From Parendozoicomonas sp. Alg238-R29 (GTDB taxonomy: Bacteria > Pseudomonadota > Gammaproteobacteria > Pseudomonadales > Endozoicomonadaceae): DNA of 64,000 bases. The stretch spans positions 32,848 to 96,847 of the forward strand of contig NZ_CAMZOG010000007.1 in NCBI RefSeq assembly GCF_947331445.1, read 5' to 3'. The position numbers were made by a program, and so were the translations under genes. The notes under the pieces were generated by a model. It made no database searches, was not told the origin of the DNA, and was given only the letters and a program-made list of their open reading frames with translations. Positions 1 through 8,848 of the stretch are shown piece after piece. Within the stretch, counting starts at the first letter, position 1, and each line of letters begins with the position of its first letter.

Positions 1-223
1 GGAACTGAGCAGCATCAAAAGGCTTCTTCCCTTTGATCATCGCACCCATATCACCAAAGTAGGTGCCTACCAGCGCCATATGAGCTTTACGCAGGTAAAC
101 TGCGTCGTCATCCTTTCCAAAGTCCATAGAGTGGGCAGATACACCTGCGACCATCATCATAACTGCAAACGGAACCAGTCCTTTTGCAAGCACTTGTCTT
201 ACAACAGCTTTGTTTAACATCAT
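1..223 (-). CDS. Cytochrome c' family protein, N-terminal part (runs off window start)
   Basis: Reading the minus strand from 223 gives a signal peptide (MMLNKAVVRQVLAKG..., hydrophobic core, cleavage near VSA-HS) followed by VYLRKAHMALVGTYFGDM and GKKPFDAAQF. That pattern is the first helix of the cytochrome c'/c556 family: periplasmic four-helix haem proteins that bind NO or carry electrons. The C-terminal CxxCH haem site would lie outside the window, so it cannot be confirmed. The start at 223 is preferred over an in-frame ATG at 235 because TGAGG sits about 6 bases before it. Family call by recalled similarity only. Confidence 0.7.
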   Translation of the reverse strand, partial: MMLNKAVVRQVLAKGLVPFAVMMMVAGVSAHSMDFGKDDDAVYLRKAHMALVGTYFGDMGAMIKGKKPFDAAQF

Positions 224-316
224 GGTGTGCCTCATCTGGCGGTGTTATTTGATTTTGTTCTTCAGGGTCTCACCAGCATAGCTCCCATACTCTGGTGATA
301 CAAAAACATCTGGTCA

Positions 317-2401
317 TCAGTAACAACCTTCATTCTGACTTCCACCCGGCAGGGGAATCACCGGTACACGGCCTTCAGCAATATTCTCCAGAAAACAACC
401 ATACTGATGCCGCGCCGCTTCCTGTTGAAATACTACGTGATGCCCCGACTTAATTCCATCTTCAGGGTAGCGGACAACAGCTACTGTGCGTCCATCCCTG
501 TTACCAGAAACCGGAGAAAACCATTGTTGATATCCTGCTGTTTTTAAATCGGGTAATAATTGCTCAGTTTCTGAAACGTTTAACTCAGGACCAAAAAGAT
601 CAGTACCAAGACTTACCAGTAGAGGTTTTTGATTAAATAAGCCAACCCAGTCATCAAAGTGCCCCTCTACTATCAAGGTGTGTGGAGCCGTCGCCTGTGC
701 TTCAGGTTCTCTGATCCAGCGGGCAGCATTGATGGAAAAATCGACCGGAGCCAACGCTTGCTGAGAGAGTAACCACAATGGATGAAAAGGATCATTCACC
801 ACATCGTTTTTACCTGTGAAGAAAAACAGGGGCTCCAGTATATTTCCCAGAGGGTCTTCCCCAAGAACAGAGAGGTGCATAACAAGCCCAAGGTTATAGC
901 TACCAGCACCACTGCCAATCACACCTTGAAAGGGCACAGGGTCAATAGCGGCCTGAGCAATTCCCGTCATCGCCCCGAGAGACTGCCCCATCACAACCTG
1001 TGTTGTTGCATCAAATCTTATTCGTCCATCCTCACTCAAAACGCCCGGGCAAAGTGAAGCATCAATATCGAGATTATTAACCAATCTTCGGAACAACACC
1101 CTTTCAATAACTGACTGTTCAAAATTGCCTCGCATAGCCAGCAAATTCATAAAGTTATAGGTTCCGATATTGAGCGAGAGTCCGGGTATTAAATCTGCAA
1201 TAGCATTGAGAAAACCTGTGCTGTCTTCATGGTCAGCACCCATATGTCCACCCATACCCGCTGTCGCCCAATTTCTCTGGGCTGCAACCTGAGATGGGCT
1301 GCCCTCCGTTGTGAGGGTTCCATCAGAAAGTGTAACTCCTCGGTCATGGGCCTGTGTCGCATAACCTGCAGTTCCATGGTTATAAAACATCATCGGATAA
1401 CCGGAAGCCGGCATGGGAACTCTTGGCACAGTCACAACTAGCGGTGTTTCCCGGAAATATTGCACCTGTGGATTATTCACACTGTCATACTTAATGCGCC
1501 CTCCAGTCAGGGCGTAAGGAAACAACCCCGACTGCAAGCCTGGCACCTGCCATTGAGAACCCAAAACACAATATTCCGAAGTTACATCCAGTAGCTCAAA
1601 ATCAGACGTAGGTTGTGCCGGAGCTTGCTCATCAGCCCAGCGAGCCAGGTTCTGCAACGAAGATGATGGGTTACCTGTAGTCCATACAGTTGCTCCCACA
1701 ATGTCGTTCACTGCTATTCCATCGAGTCGCAGCTGATCTTTAAGGGGCTGATAGATCGTTAAGGCACGTTCAGCGTCGTCAAAATCAATCGTCTTATTTA
1801 CATGATGGGGGTTAACGCCCTCTAAAAGAGCAGTAAGAACCGGATTAGGAACCAGATTCTGGGCGTGCTCCGGAGAGATCTGCCTGGTTACAACAAGCGC
1901 ATATGTATTATTTTCCTTTAACGGCTTCCCTGCAGGTAACACCTGTAATAATCCATCAGGACGATATTCATCACCTTTTTCACGATAGGAAACTCTTATA
2001 GGAAACCGTTTACCACGTTCATAAGAGGCGGAATCAATATCAATAAGCTGAATAGCGGCATGGGTGGATACATAGTCTTGCGGACTTTCTTCAAATGAGA
2101 GGTAAGAAGCTGAAATGCCCCCACCAAAACGCATATAAAGTGGAAGGTTAGGGGCAAAACCAAAATAATCCTTCTCCGCCCATCTCACATAATTACCAAT
2201 GGTTGCATTCAGGGGGTGTGGAAAGCGACTGAAATTAATTGAACCATCGTCATTGCTTCGAATATCTGATGGAAACCCAGCATCAAAAAATCCCTTCTTG
2301 CCACTCACATCCAGAATCATTTGCTTATCTTCATAACATCCCTGAAGAAACAGGAGACCGGTGAGTAAAGTAGAAATATTAATTAAGCGAAATATATCCA
2401 T
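317..2401 (-). CDS. Secreted alpha/beta-hydrolase (lipase/esterase-like) lipoprotein, 694 aa
   Basis: A lipoprotein signal ends in LFLQGC, with Cys22 as the lipidated residue, so the protein is probably anchored in the outer membrane. The C-terminal half looks like an alpha/beta hydrolase: an oxyanion-type MMFYNHGTAG near 337-346, a nucleophile elbow GQSLGA with Ser474, acidic residues in GHFDDW (580-585) and a candidate catalytic His in SGHHVVF (652-658). It resembles large bacterial extracellular lipases/esterases in size and order, but no substrate can be assigned. The gene stands alone, transcribed away from the epimerase at 2593 and toward the cytochrome c' gene. TAGGTAAT lies just before the start codon and may act as ribosome binding site. 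The fold is fairly secure; the specific activity is inference. Confidence 0.65.
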   Translation of the reverse strand: MDIFRLINISTLLTGLLFLQGCYEDKQMILDVSGKKGFFDAGFPSDIRSNDDGSINFSRFPHPLNATIGNYVRWAEKDYFGFAPNLPLYMRFGGGISASYLSFEESPQDYVSTHAAIQLIDIDSASYERGKRFPIRVSYREKGDEYRPDGLLQVLPAGKPLKENNTYALVVTRQISPEHAQNLVPNPVLTALLEGVNPHHVNKTIDFDDAERALTIYQPLKDQLRLDGIAVNDIVGATVWTTGNPSSSLQNLARWADEQAPAQPTSDFELLDVTSEYCVLGSQWQVPGLQSGLFPYALTGGRIKYDSVNNPQVQYFRETPLVVTVPRVPMPASGYPMMFYNHGTAGYATQAHDRGVTLSDGTLTTEGSPSQVAAQRNWATAGMGGHMGADHEDSTGFLNAIADLIPGLSLNIGTYNFMNLLAMRGNFEQSVIERVLFRRLVNNLDIDASLCPGVLSEDGRIRFDATTQVVMGQSLGAMTGIAQAAIDPVPFQGVIGSGAGSYNLGLVMHLSVLGEDPLGNILEPLFFFTGKNDVVNDPFHPLWLLSQQALAPVDFSINAARWIREPEAQATAPHTLIVEGHFDDWVGLFNQKPLLVSLGTDLFGPELNVSETEQLLPDLKTAGYQQWFSPVSGNRDGRTVAVVRYPEDGIKSGHHVVFQQEAARHQYGCFLENIAEGRVPVIPLPGGSQNEGCY

Positions 2402-2592
2402 ATATTACCTATATTATTATTTTTAGCCCTAGGCTCTGTTGAAAGAAGGTAACACTGCATTTAAGGAATAGTAAATCAGGCTTTTAATATCCAGCTAATG
2501 CATCATCAAGCCTTTCCCAACACTTCATCTTGTAGATAAAAGCCCCTTCGCCTGTTAGTCTCGCTAAAAAAACAAACCCAAGAGTTAAAATC

Positions 2593-3567
2593 ATGTCAGT
2601 CACCCTTGTTACCGGAGCTACAGGCACTGTCGGCTTCAATATCGTGAAATATCTCCTGGAAGAGAATCGTACAGTAAGAGTTCTGGTACGAGATATTAAG
2701 AAAGCAAAAAAACTGCTACCTGAAGCGTGTGAGTTTTCACAAGGGGATATCACTGACATTCAAAGTATTGAGCAGGCCATGACAGGTTGTGATGTGGTTC
2801 ATCATGCGGCGGGACTTCCCGAACAATGGTTTAAAAACCCGGACATTTTTACCCACGTAAATGTTAGCGGAACCCAAAATATGCTGGCCACAGCGAAAAA
2901 ACTTGGCGTAAAGAAATTTGTTTTTACCAGCACCATAGATGTTTTCGAAGGTCATGCCCATCAGCTCTACGACGAATCAATACTGGATACCAAACCCAAA
3001 GGCACATTTTATGAACGAAGCAAGCAAGCGGCTGACAAGCTTGCTGTAAAAGCCATGAACGATGGTCTGAACATTGTCTTTATTCATCCATCTGCAGTGT
3101 ATGGGCCAGGGCCAGACATCCATCATTCAGTCGGTATAAATGAAGTTATTACCAAAGTCAGAAACAATGATATTCCTTTACTGCTACCCGGTGGATTTCC
3201 AGTCGTTTATAGCGAGAATGTAGGCAAAGCTCATGTTGCCGCTGAGAGCATGCCATCCGGCAGTCGTTATATTCTCAGTGATCAGTACGTTACTCTTACC
3301 GAGCTTGTTGGGCTTATTCACAAGCAACTGAATATCAAACGTAACATTCCGCATGTTATGCCAGTTTGGGTTGGTTCAGTCATTGCAACCACCGGCGAAT
3401 GGATTGCTGGTCTTATTAATAAAAAACCACTGATTGCCAAAGGTGAGCTGACTTTTCTGCAATGGCAGGCGATTCCCAATGGCCAGAAGGCCACAAAGGA
3501 ACTTGGAATCAACTATGTCGGTTTACAGGAAGGTCTGCAGAAAACAATAGAATTGCAGGATGCTTAA
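2593..3567 (+). CDS. NAD(P)-dependent epimerase/dehydratase-family (extended SDR) protein, 324 aa
   Basis: The N-terminus carries the extended short-chain dehydrogenase nucleotide-binding motif TGATGTVG (residues 7-14). A Ser/Thr-rich FTSTIDVF strand follows near 111-118, and the catalytic YxxxK as FYERSK near 139-144. HPSAVYGPG near 165-173 is typical of dihydroflavonol-4-reductase/3-beta-HSD-like members. It should therefore be a soluble NAD(P)H-dependent oxidoreductase or epimerase acting on a sugar, sterol-like or flavonoid-like substrate, which is not predictable here. The length is normal. The gene is monocistronic, divergent from the lipoprotein hydrolase, and ends just before a 12-bp hairpin. 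Confidence 0.8.
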   Translation: MSVTLVTGATGTVGFNIVKYLLEENRTVRVLVRDIKKAKKLLPEACEFSQGDITDIQSIEQAMTGCDVVHHAAGLPEQWFKNPDIFTHVNVSGTQNMLATAKKLGVKKFVFTSTIDVFEGHAHQLYDESILDTKPKGTFYERSKQAADKLAVKAMNDGLNIVFIHPSAVYGPGPDIHHSVGINEVITKVRNNDIPLLLPGGFPVVYSENVGKAHVAAESMPSGSRYILSDQYVTLTELVGLIHKQLNIKRNIPHVMPVWVGSVIATTGEWIAGLINKKPLIAKGELTFLQWQAIPNGQKATKELGINYVGLQEGLQKTIELQDA

Positions 3568-3572
3568 ACTGC

Positions 3573-3610
3573 ATGTCGGCCAAGTTGTTATGTTTACTCT
3601 TGGCCGACAT
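3573..3610 (+). terminator. Perfect 12-bp hairpin after the SDR gene
   Basis: ATGTCGGCCAAG (3573-3584) is exactly complementary to CTTGGCCGACAT (3599-3610) across a 14-base loop, starting six bases after the SDR stop codon. The T-tract is weak on both sides, so it may act as a transcript-stabilising or inefficient terminator structure. Confidence 0.5.
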
Positions 3611-3633
3611 TCAATGCCTTTCATAGCTTAGAC

Positions 3634-3786
3634 CTATTGATCACTGTTCCTTGATCTTCTGAACTCGATCCAACCAGCGCCAGCAAAAAGCCCTGCTGCA
3701 CCAGCTACAGCACAAAGAGTTCCAAAAATACTCACTGAAACATAAGGCGTAACCGTTCGGTTTAGCCACTCAATGGTTGGTCTGGT
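3634..3786 (-). pseudogene. Possible remnant of a small membrane protein in the 3568-3948 gap
   Basis: The 381-base gap between the SDR gene and gcvP holds no ATG-started gene of normal size. The minus strand is open from a stop at 3787-3789 to a stop at 3634-3636. It reads PTIEWLNRTVTPYVSV, then a Gly/Ala-rich hydrophobic stretch (FGTLCAVAGAAGLFAGAG), then WIEFRRSRNSDQ, which looks like one membrane helix with a basic cytoplasmic tail. There is no ATG, GTG or TTG start and no ribosome binding site, so this is either the tail of a decayed gene or chance. Apart from this and the two hairpins nothing else is recognised in the gap. Confidence 0.25.
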
Positions 3787-3888
3787 TTAGGGTCTTACTA
3801 ACAATTTCTCCTTGAGTTTAATCTGATGAGGTAAACCAGACTTTTACTTTCGATAGACAAACGTGCCAGAGTTTGTGTTCCTGGTTAA

Positions 3889-3917
3889 ACAGAAAACGGC
3901 CTGCATACACAGGCCGT
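3889..3917 (-). terminator. Intrinsic terminator of gcvP
   Basis: On the minus strand ACGGCCTG-TGTATG-CAGGCCGT (3917 down to 3896) forms an 8-bp GC-rich stem with a 6-base loop, followed by TTTTCTGTTT. It lies about 30 bases past the gcvP stop codon. On the plus strand it is also followed by T-rich sequence, so it may work in both directions. Confidence 0.8.
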
Positions 3918-3948
3918 CTGATTTTTTAAAAACATTCTATTTCGGCTG

Positions 3949-6834
3949 TTACTCCTGATATTCCTCTACAGGCACACAAGCGCAGAATAGATGCCGGTCA
4001 CCATAAACATTGTCGATACGGTTTACAGTTGGCCAGAACTTCTCGCCACCGCCAAACTGAGCAGGATACACAGCTTCCTGTCGGCTATAAGCACGATCCC
4101 ACTCACCAAGAATATCAGCCTGGGTATGGGGAGCATTGACCAGAGGGTTATCGTCTTCTGGCAGCTCACCTTTCTCAACTCGATCGATTTCCAGACGAAT
4201 GGAGATCATGGCATCCACAAACCGGTCAAGTTCCGCTTTGCTTTCGCTTTCGGTTGGCTCAATCATCAAAGTTCCGGGAACCGGGAAACTCATGGTGGGC
4301 GCATGGAAACCATAATCCATCAGACGCTTGGCGATATCCTCTTCACTGATACCAGACGTAGCCTTGATTGGACGAATATCAATAATGCACTCGTGAGCGA
4401 CACGATCATTACGGCCGGTATAGAGTACTGGATAATGCTCACCCAGACGATCAGCCAAGTAGTTTGCCCCCAGAATAGCTACAGCTGTTGCCTTCCTTAA
4501 ACCTTCGCCGCCCATATTGCGCAGGTAAGTCCAGGAGATTGGCAGGACTGATACAGAGCCCCAAGGTGCAGAGCTGACAGCTGTATTTCCTGAATCTGGA
4601 CCATCCAGATTAATCACCGAGTGATTGGCAACAAAAGGCTTCAGATGAGCTTTAATGCCGATAGGTCCCATACCTGGACCACCGCCACCATGAGGAATAC
4701 TGAAAGTTTTATGCAGGTTCAGGTGAGAAACATCAGCACCAATTTCACCAGGCTGGCTAATGCCAACCTGCGCATTCATGTTGGCACCATCCATATAAAC
4801 CTGACCACCATTGTCGTGTACGATATCGCAGATTTCGCGAATCTCTTCTTCATACACACCATGGGTAGAAGGATAGGTAATCATCAAACAGGACAGCTGA
4901 TCACCAATTTCTTCCGCACGCTGCTTCAGTTCAGCGACATCGACGTTACCATAGTCGTCACAACCGGTAATCACAATTTTCATACCGGCCAGCATTGCTG
5001 AGGCTGGGTTGGTTCCGTGGGCAGAAGAAGGAATCAGACAAACGTTACGATCATGATCGCCGCGGCTTTCGTGATACTTACGGATTGCCATCAAACCAGC
5101 GTATTCACCCTGCGCGCCTGAGTTTGGCTGCATGCAGATAGCATCAAAACCAGTCACGGCTTTCAAATACTCATCCAGTTCAGAAATCATTTCCCGCACA
5201 CCTTCTGTGAGTTCAGTTGGTGTAAATGGATGCAGATTTCCGATTTCCGGCCAGGAAACCGGCATCATTTCGCTGGCAGCATTGAGCTTCATGGTGCATG
5301 AGCCCAGAGGGATCATGGAGTGATTCAGAGCCAGGTCACGGTTTTCTAAACGTTTCAGGTAACGCATCATCTCTGTTTCAGAGTGATAGCTATTGAAAAC
5401 CGTATGGGTCAGCACAGGTTCACGTCTGAACAGTTGTACCGGAATGGAAGAAGAAGTTTTTTCCTGTAAACCCGTATCAATGGTGTTTACGTTCAGGGCA
5501 TGACCTTCCCCAAGAACAACATCCCACAGAAGAACGATATCATCACGACTTGTTGATTCATCGAGAGAAATACCGATCAGGTTTTCGTCTGTTTCGCGCA
5601 GGCAGATACCAGCTTCGCGGGAACGCTTAACAATGCCGTCTTTATCTTTGACTTTCAGAGTCAAAGTATCAAACCAAGTGTCGTTTACCAATTCAACACC
5701 CTTGCTCTTGAGGCCAACAGCCAGAATGTCGGTTAAACGATGAATGCGCTGAGCAATCTTCTTCAAGCCATCGGGGCCATGATAAACGGCGTAGAAGCTT
5801 GCCATATTGGCTAACAACACCTGTGCCGTACAGATGTTACTTGTGGCCTTTTCCCGACGGATGTGTTGTTCGCGGGTCTGCATAGCCATACGCAGTGCTT
5901 TATTGCCCCGGGTGTCCACGGATACACCGATCAGGCGCCCCGGCATAGAACGTTTGTGCTTATCACTGGTGGCAAAGAATGCGGCGTGCGGGCCACCATA
6001 ACCCATGGGAACACCAAAGCGCTGGGCGCTTCCCAGTACAACATCAGCACCCAGTTTGCCGGGAGCTTCCAGCAGCATCAGGCTCATAATATCGGCCACA
6101 ACACTGACAATAGTTTTGTTGGATTGGAGACTGGCAATTAACTCCTGATGATCACGAACATCACCCCAGGTGCTGGTGTAAGCCAGTAACGCGCCAAATG
6201 CATTCTGCTCTGAGGCTTTTGCGGCAGGGCCAACAACAACCTCAATATCAAAGCCTTCGGCTCGGGTTTTCACTACATCGATAGTCTGAGGATGGCAGTC
6301 TTCATCAACATAAAAGACATGAGACTTCTTGTTTCTGGATACACGACGGGCAAGGGACATTGCCTCACCAGCAGCTGTGCCTTCATCAAGGAGGGAAGCG
6401 CTGGCCAGATCCAGACCTGTCAAATCAAGGGTTAATTGCTGGAAGTTCAAAATCGCTTCCAAACGACCTTGAGCGATTTCCGGTTGATACGGTGTATACG
6501 CGGTGTACCAGCCCGGATTCTCCAGAACATTACGCTGAATAACCGGAGGAACAATCGTGTTATGGTAGCCCATACCGATAAAGCTGCGGGCAGGTTTGTT
6601 CTTGCCTATTAAACCTTTCAAATAAGATAGAGTTCCCTGCTCTGTATGGCTCGGCCAGTCTAGCGGTGAATACTTTTGCAGAATGCTGCCCGGTACAGTG
6701 TTGGCCAGCAGGGACTCCAGACTGTCTTCCCCCAAAAGACCAAGCATAGCTTTGATATCTGCATCACCTGGGCCGATATGACGGCGAATAAAATCTTCGC
6801 TGTTCTCCAGCTGATAAAGAGATGATGTGGTCAT
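3949..6834 (-). CDS. gcvP: Glycine dehydrogenase (decarboxylating), P-protein, 961 aa
   Basis: This is the PLP-dependent P-protein of the glycine cleavage system. It decarboxylates glycine and transfers the aminomethyl group to the lipoyl arm of GcvH. Both halves of the fused bacterial form are present: the N-terminal lobe with FIGMGYHNT near 101-109, and the C-terminal lobe with the PLP-binding Lys709 in [17 protein letters not shown]. Length matches the fused family (about 955 residues). It is the last gene of a gcvT-gcvH-gcvP set on the minus strand, 91 bases after gcvH, but an intrinsic terminator lies in that spacer, so it may be partly uncoupled from gcvH. No truncation seen. Confidence 0.98.
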   Translation of the reverse strand: MTTSSLYQLENSEDFIRRHIGPGDADIKAMLGLLGEDSLESLLANTVPGSILQKYSPLDWPSHTEQGTLSYLKGLIGKNKPARSFIGMGYHNTIVPPVIQRNVLENPGWYTAYTPYQPEIAQGRLEAILNFQQLTLDLTGLDLASASLLDEGTAAGEAMSLARRVSRNKKSHVFYVDEDCHPQTIDVVKTRAEGFDIEVVVGPAAKASEQNAFGALLAYTSTWGDVRDHQELIASLQSNKTIVSVVADIMSLMLLEAPGKLGADVVLGSAQRFGVPMGYGGPHAAFFATSDKHKRSMPGRLIGVSVDTRGNKALRMAMQTREQHIRREKATSNICTAQVLLANMASFYAVYHGPDGLKKIAQRIHRLTDILAVGLKSKGVELVNDTWFDTLTLKVKDKDGIVKRSREAGICLRETDENLIGISLDESTSRDDIVLLWDVVLGEGHALNVNTIDTGLQEKTSSSIPVQLFRREPVLTHTVFNSYHSETEMMRYLKRLENRDLALNHSMIPLGSCTMKLNAASEMMPVSWPEIGNLHPFTPTELTEGVREMISELDEYLKAVTGFDAICMQPNSGAQGEYAGLMAIRKYHESRGDHDRNVCLIPSSAHGTNPASAMLAGMKIVITGCDDYGNVDVAELKQRAEEIGDQLSCLMITYPSTHGVYEEEIREICDIVHDNGGQVYMDGANMNAQVGISQPGEIGADVSHLNLHKTFSIPHGGGGPGMGPIGIKAHLKPFVANHSVINLDGPDSGNTAVSSAPWGSVSVLPISWTYLRNMGGEGLRKATAVAILGANYLADRLGEHYPVLYTGRNDRVAHECIIDIRPIKATSGISEEDIAKRLMDYGFHAPTMSFPVPGTLMIEPTESESKAELDRFVDAMISIRLEIDRVEKGELPEDDNPLVNAPHTQADILGEWDRAYSRQEAVYPAQFGGGEKFWPTVNRIDNVYGDRHLFCACVPVEEYQE

Positions 6835-6855
6835 AAAATCACTTACCGTTCTTAT

Positions 6856-6897
6856 ATAGTAAAAAGCCCCGGTACTCGCGATGAGCCCGGGGCTTTC
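6856..6897 (-). terminator. Intrinsic terminator between gcvH and gcvP
   Basis: AAAGCCCCGG (6863-6872) pairs perfectly with CCGGGGCTTT (6887-6896) around a 14-base loop. Reading the minus strand the stem runs into TTTTTACT, the correct layout for terminating gcvH transcripts. Its position inside the gcv set suggests that gcvP is expressed by partial readthrough or from its own promoter. Confidence 0.8.
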
Positions 6898-6925
6898 AGA
6901 TTGTCAGTTCTGAAACCTGGCTCAG

Positions 6926-7315
6926 TTACTCGTCTTCACACACAGCTGCATAAGCTTCTGCATTGAGAAGTTCACTCAGTTCAGTTTCATTGGAAGGCTT
7001 CATACGGAAGAACCAGCCTTCTGCGTAAGGGTCGCTGTTAGCCAGCTCAGGGGTTTCTTCCAGGGCATCGTTGATGGCAACAATCTCACCGGATATTGGC
7101 GCATAAATATCGGAGGCAGCCTTCACAGATTCAACAACGCCAGCTTCATCATCTGTAGCGAGCTCCGCACCAACTTCTGGCAGCTCAACAAAAACGACAT
7201 CGCCCAGCGCTTGCTGTGCGTGATCGGTAATACCGATGGTTACAGTGCCGTCTTCTTCCCGACGAATCCACTCGTGAGACTTCACATAACTCAGCTCTGC
7301 AGGAATATTGCTCAT
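6926..7315 (-). CDS. gcvH: Glycine cleavage system H protein, 129 aa
   Basis: Small lipoyl-carrier protein that shuttles the aminomethyl intermediate between GcvP, GcvT and dihydrolipoamide dehydrogenase. The lipoylation site is Lys65 in [10 protein letters not shown], in the expected position. [18 protein letters not shown] near the N-terminus and the C-terminal [10 protein letters not shown] are standard for the family, and 129 residues is the usual length. AGAGGATCAGG lies just before the start codon. Flanked by gcvT upstream and gcvP downstream, with hairpin terminators on both sides. Confidence 0.98.
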   Translation of the reverse strand: MSNIPAELSYVKSHEWIRREEDGTVTIGITDHAQQALGDVVFVELPEVGAELATDDEAGVVESVKAASDIYAPISGEIVAINDALEETPELANSDPYAEGWFFRMKPSNETELSELLNAEAYAAVCEDE

Positions 7316-7423
7316 GGCCTGATCCTCTGAAATGTAATCAACTATTCATCAATGCAATGACGTAACAAACTGTCGAGGGTACGCAACTGCACTTCATTTC
7401 TTTTCGTTTTACCCTAAATAGGG

Positions 7424-7467
7424 TTTAAAACAGCTGACTCTAATCAACATTAGTGTCAGCTGCTGAA
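7424..7467 (-). terminator. Intrinsic terminator after gcvT
   Basis: CAGCTGAC (7431-7438) pairs with GTCAGCTG (7455-7462), and the stem extends inward through CTAAT/ATTAG. Read on the minus strand it is followed by TTTTAAA. It sits in the gcvT-gcvH spacer, so each gcv gene ends at its own hairpin. Confidence 0.7.
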
Positions 7468-7503
7468 AAAGTTGCCTGCACTGCCGTGCAAACGGTAATT
7501 CAG

Positions 7504-8589
7504 TTACTCAAACACTTTTTTACCGTTACGGACGAAAGAAGGTTTGATAACACGAACGGCGACAAGTTTACCGCGCATTTCCACCTGCGCATTGTCAGCT
7601 GTGCCAGCTGGAACCCGGGCCATGGCAATAGAATGCCCCAGGGTAGGAGAGAATGTGCCGCTGGTAATCACGCCCTCACCAACACCTTCAACGACAACTT
7701 TCTGGCCATGCCGGAGAACACCACGCTCCTCCAGAACCAAGCCTACCAAGCGATCCCAACCTTTCTTTTCCCGAATGGCAGACAGTGCTTCACGTCCAAT
7801 AAAATCCCGATCCGCAGGTTCCCACGCTACACACCAACCCATATTGGCTGAGAGTGGGGTAATGGACTCATCCATGTCCTGACCATACAGGTTCATACCG
7901 GCTTCAAGGCGCAGAGTATCGCGGCAACCCAATCCACAGGGGCTCACACCTGCACTAGCGAGAAGTTTCCAGAATTCTGCCGCTTCTTCTGAAGGCAGGG
8001 TAATTTCCAGGCCATCTTCACCGGTGTAGCCCGTACGGGCGATCAACCAGCCTTCACATTCTCGCCCCTCAAACACTTTCAGGTCACGAATAACCTCAGC
8101 CTTGGCTGGAGAACAAGCCTGTGCGGCCAGCTCACGGGCTTCAGGCCCCTGCACGGCAATCATGGCAACACCGGGCTGCTCGGCAAGAGTCACTTCAAAA
8201 GCTTTTGCCTGTTTGTTCATCCAGGCCAGATCTTTCTCACGGGTTGCACAGTTCACAACCACCCGGTAACCCCAGGACATGCGGTAAACAATCAGGTCAT
8301 CAATCACTCCACCTTCAGCATTCAACATGCCACTGTAGAGAGCTTTGCCATCGAAGGTGAGACGATCAACATCATTCGCGAGAAGATAACGAAGAAATTC
8401 CCGGCACTGAGGGCCAGTGACATCCAGGGCAGTCATATGAGAAACATCAAACATACCAGCTTTCTGGCGAACAACATGATGTTCTTCCATCTGGGATCCA
8501 TAGTGCAGCGGCATATCCCAGCCGCCGAAATCGACTATTTTTCCGCCTGCTGCTTCATGAACAGCGAAAAGAGACGTCCGGCTACCCAT
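7504..8589 (-). CDS. gcvT: Aminomethyltransferase (glycine cleavage T protein), 361 aa
   Basis: Transfers the one-carbon unit from aminomethyl-lipoyl GcvH to tetrahydrofolate and releases ammonia. The N-terminus has [23 protein letters not shown] folate-domain sequence and [26 protein letters not shown] near 208-219 and [19 protein letters not shown] near 247-265 are classic GcvT signatures, and the C-terminal [14 protein letters not shown] barrel closes the protein. Length is typical. It is first in the gcvT-gcvH-gcvP order. The 259 bases upstream do not show a recognisable glycine riboswitch core, so regulation is unknown. Confidence 0.97.
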   Translation of the reverse strand: MGSRTSLFAVHEAAGGKIVDFGGWDMPLHYGSQMEEHHVVRQKAGMFDVSHMTALDVTGPQCREFLRYLLANDVDRLTFDGKALYSGMLNAEGGVIDDLIVYRMSWGYRVVVNCATREKDLAWMNKQAKAFEVTLAEQPGVAMIAVQGPEARELAAQACSPAKAEVIRDLKVFEGRECEGWLIARTGYTGEDGLEITLPSEEAAEFWKLLASAGVSPCGLGCRDTLRLEAGMNLYGQDMDESITPLSANMGWCVAWEPADRDFIGREALSAIREKKGWDRLVGLVLEERGVLRHGQKVVVEGVGEGVITSGTFSPTLGHSIAMARVPAGTADNAQVEMRGKLVAVRVIKPSFVRNGKKVFE

Positions 8590-8848
8590 AGAGTGTCTTA
8601 CCCCTAGAATGAAATCGTTTTGAACCTGAATAAGGCTATAAAACAGGCAACAAGCAGCTCATAAACACCGCTTCTGCATAATTGGTTTGCGCATTCTAAA
8701 GGCACACATTCGTTTACTCAAAGAGCATTTTTACATTGTTTTTTTCTAATTCAAGCAGATATAAACAAATGGACTGACTAGGTTTAAACTGGCGAGCTGC
8801 ATGGTAATGACAGAAGAGAATTCTATACAACTCGCAAAAACAGAAGGA

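Noticed and set aside
8590..8848. Glycine riboswitch upstream of gcvT
   Set aside because: The leader was read on the minus strand for the usual conserved core and paired GAGAG/CTCTC arms; none was seen.
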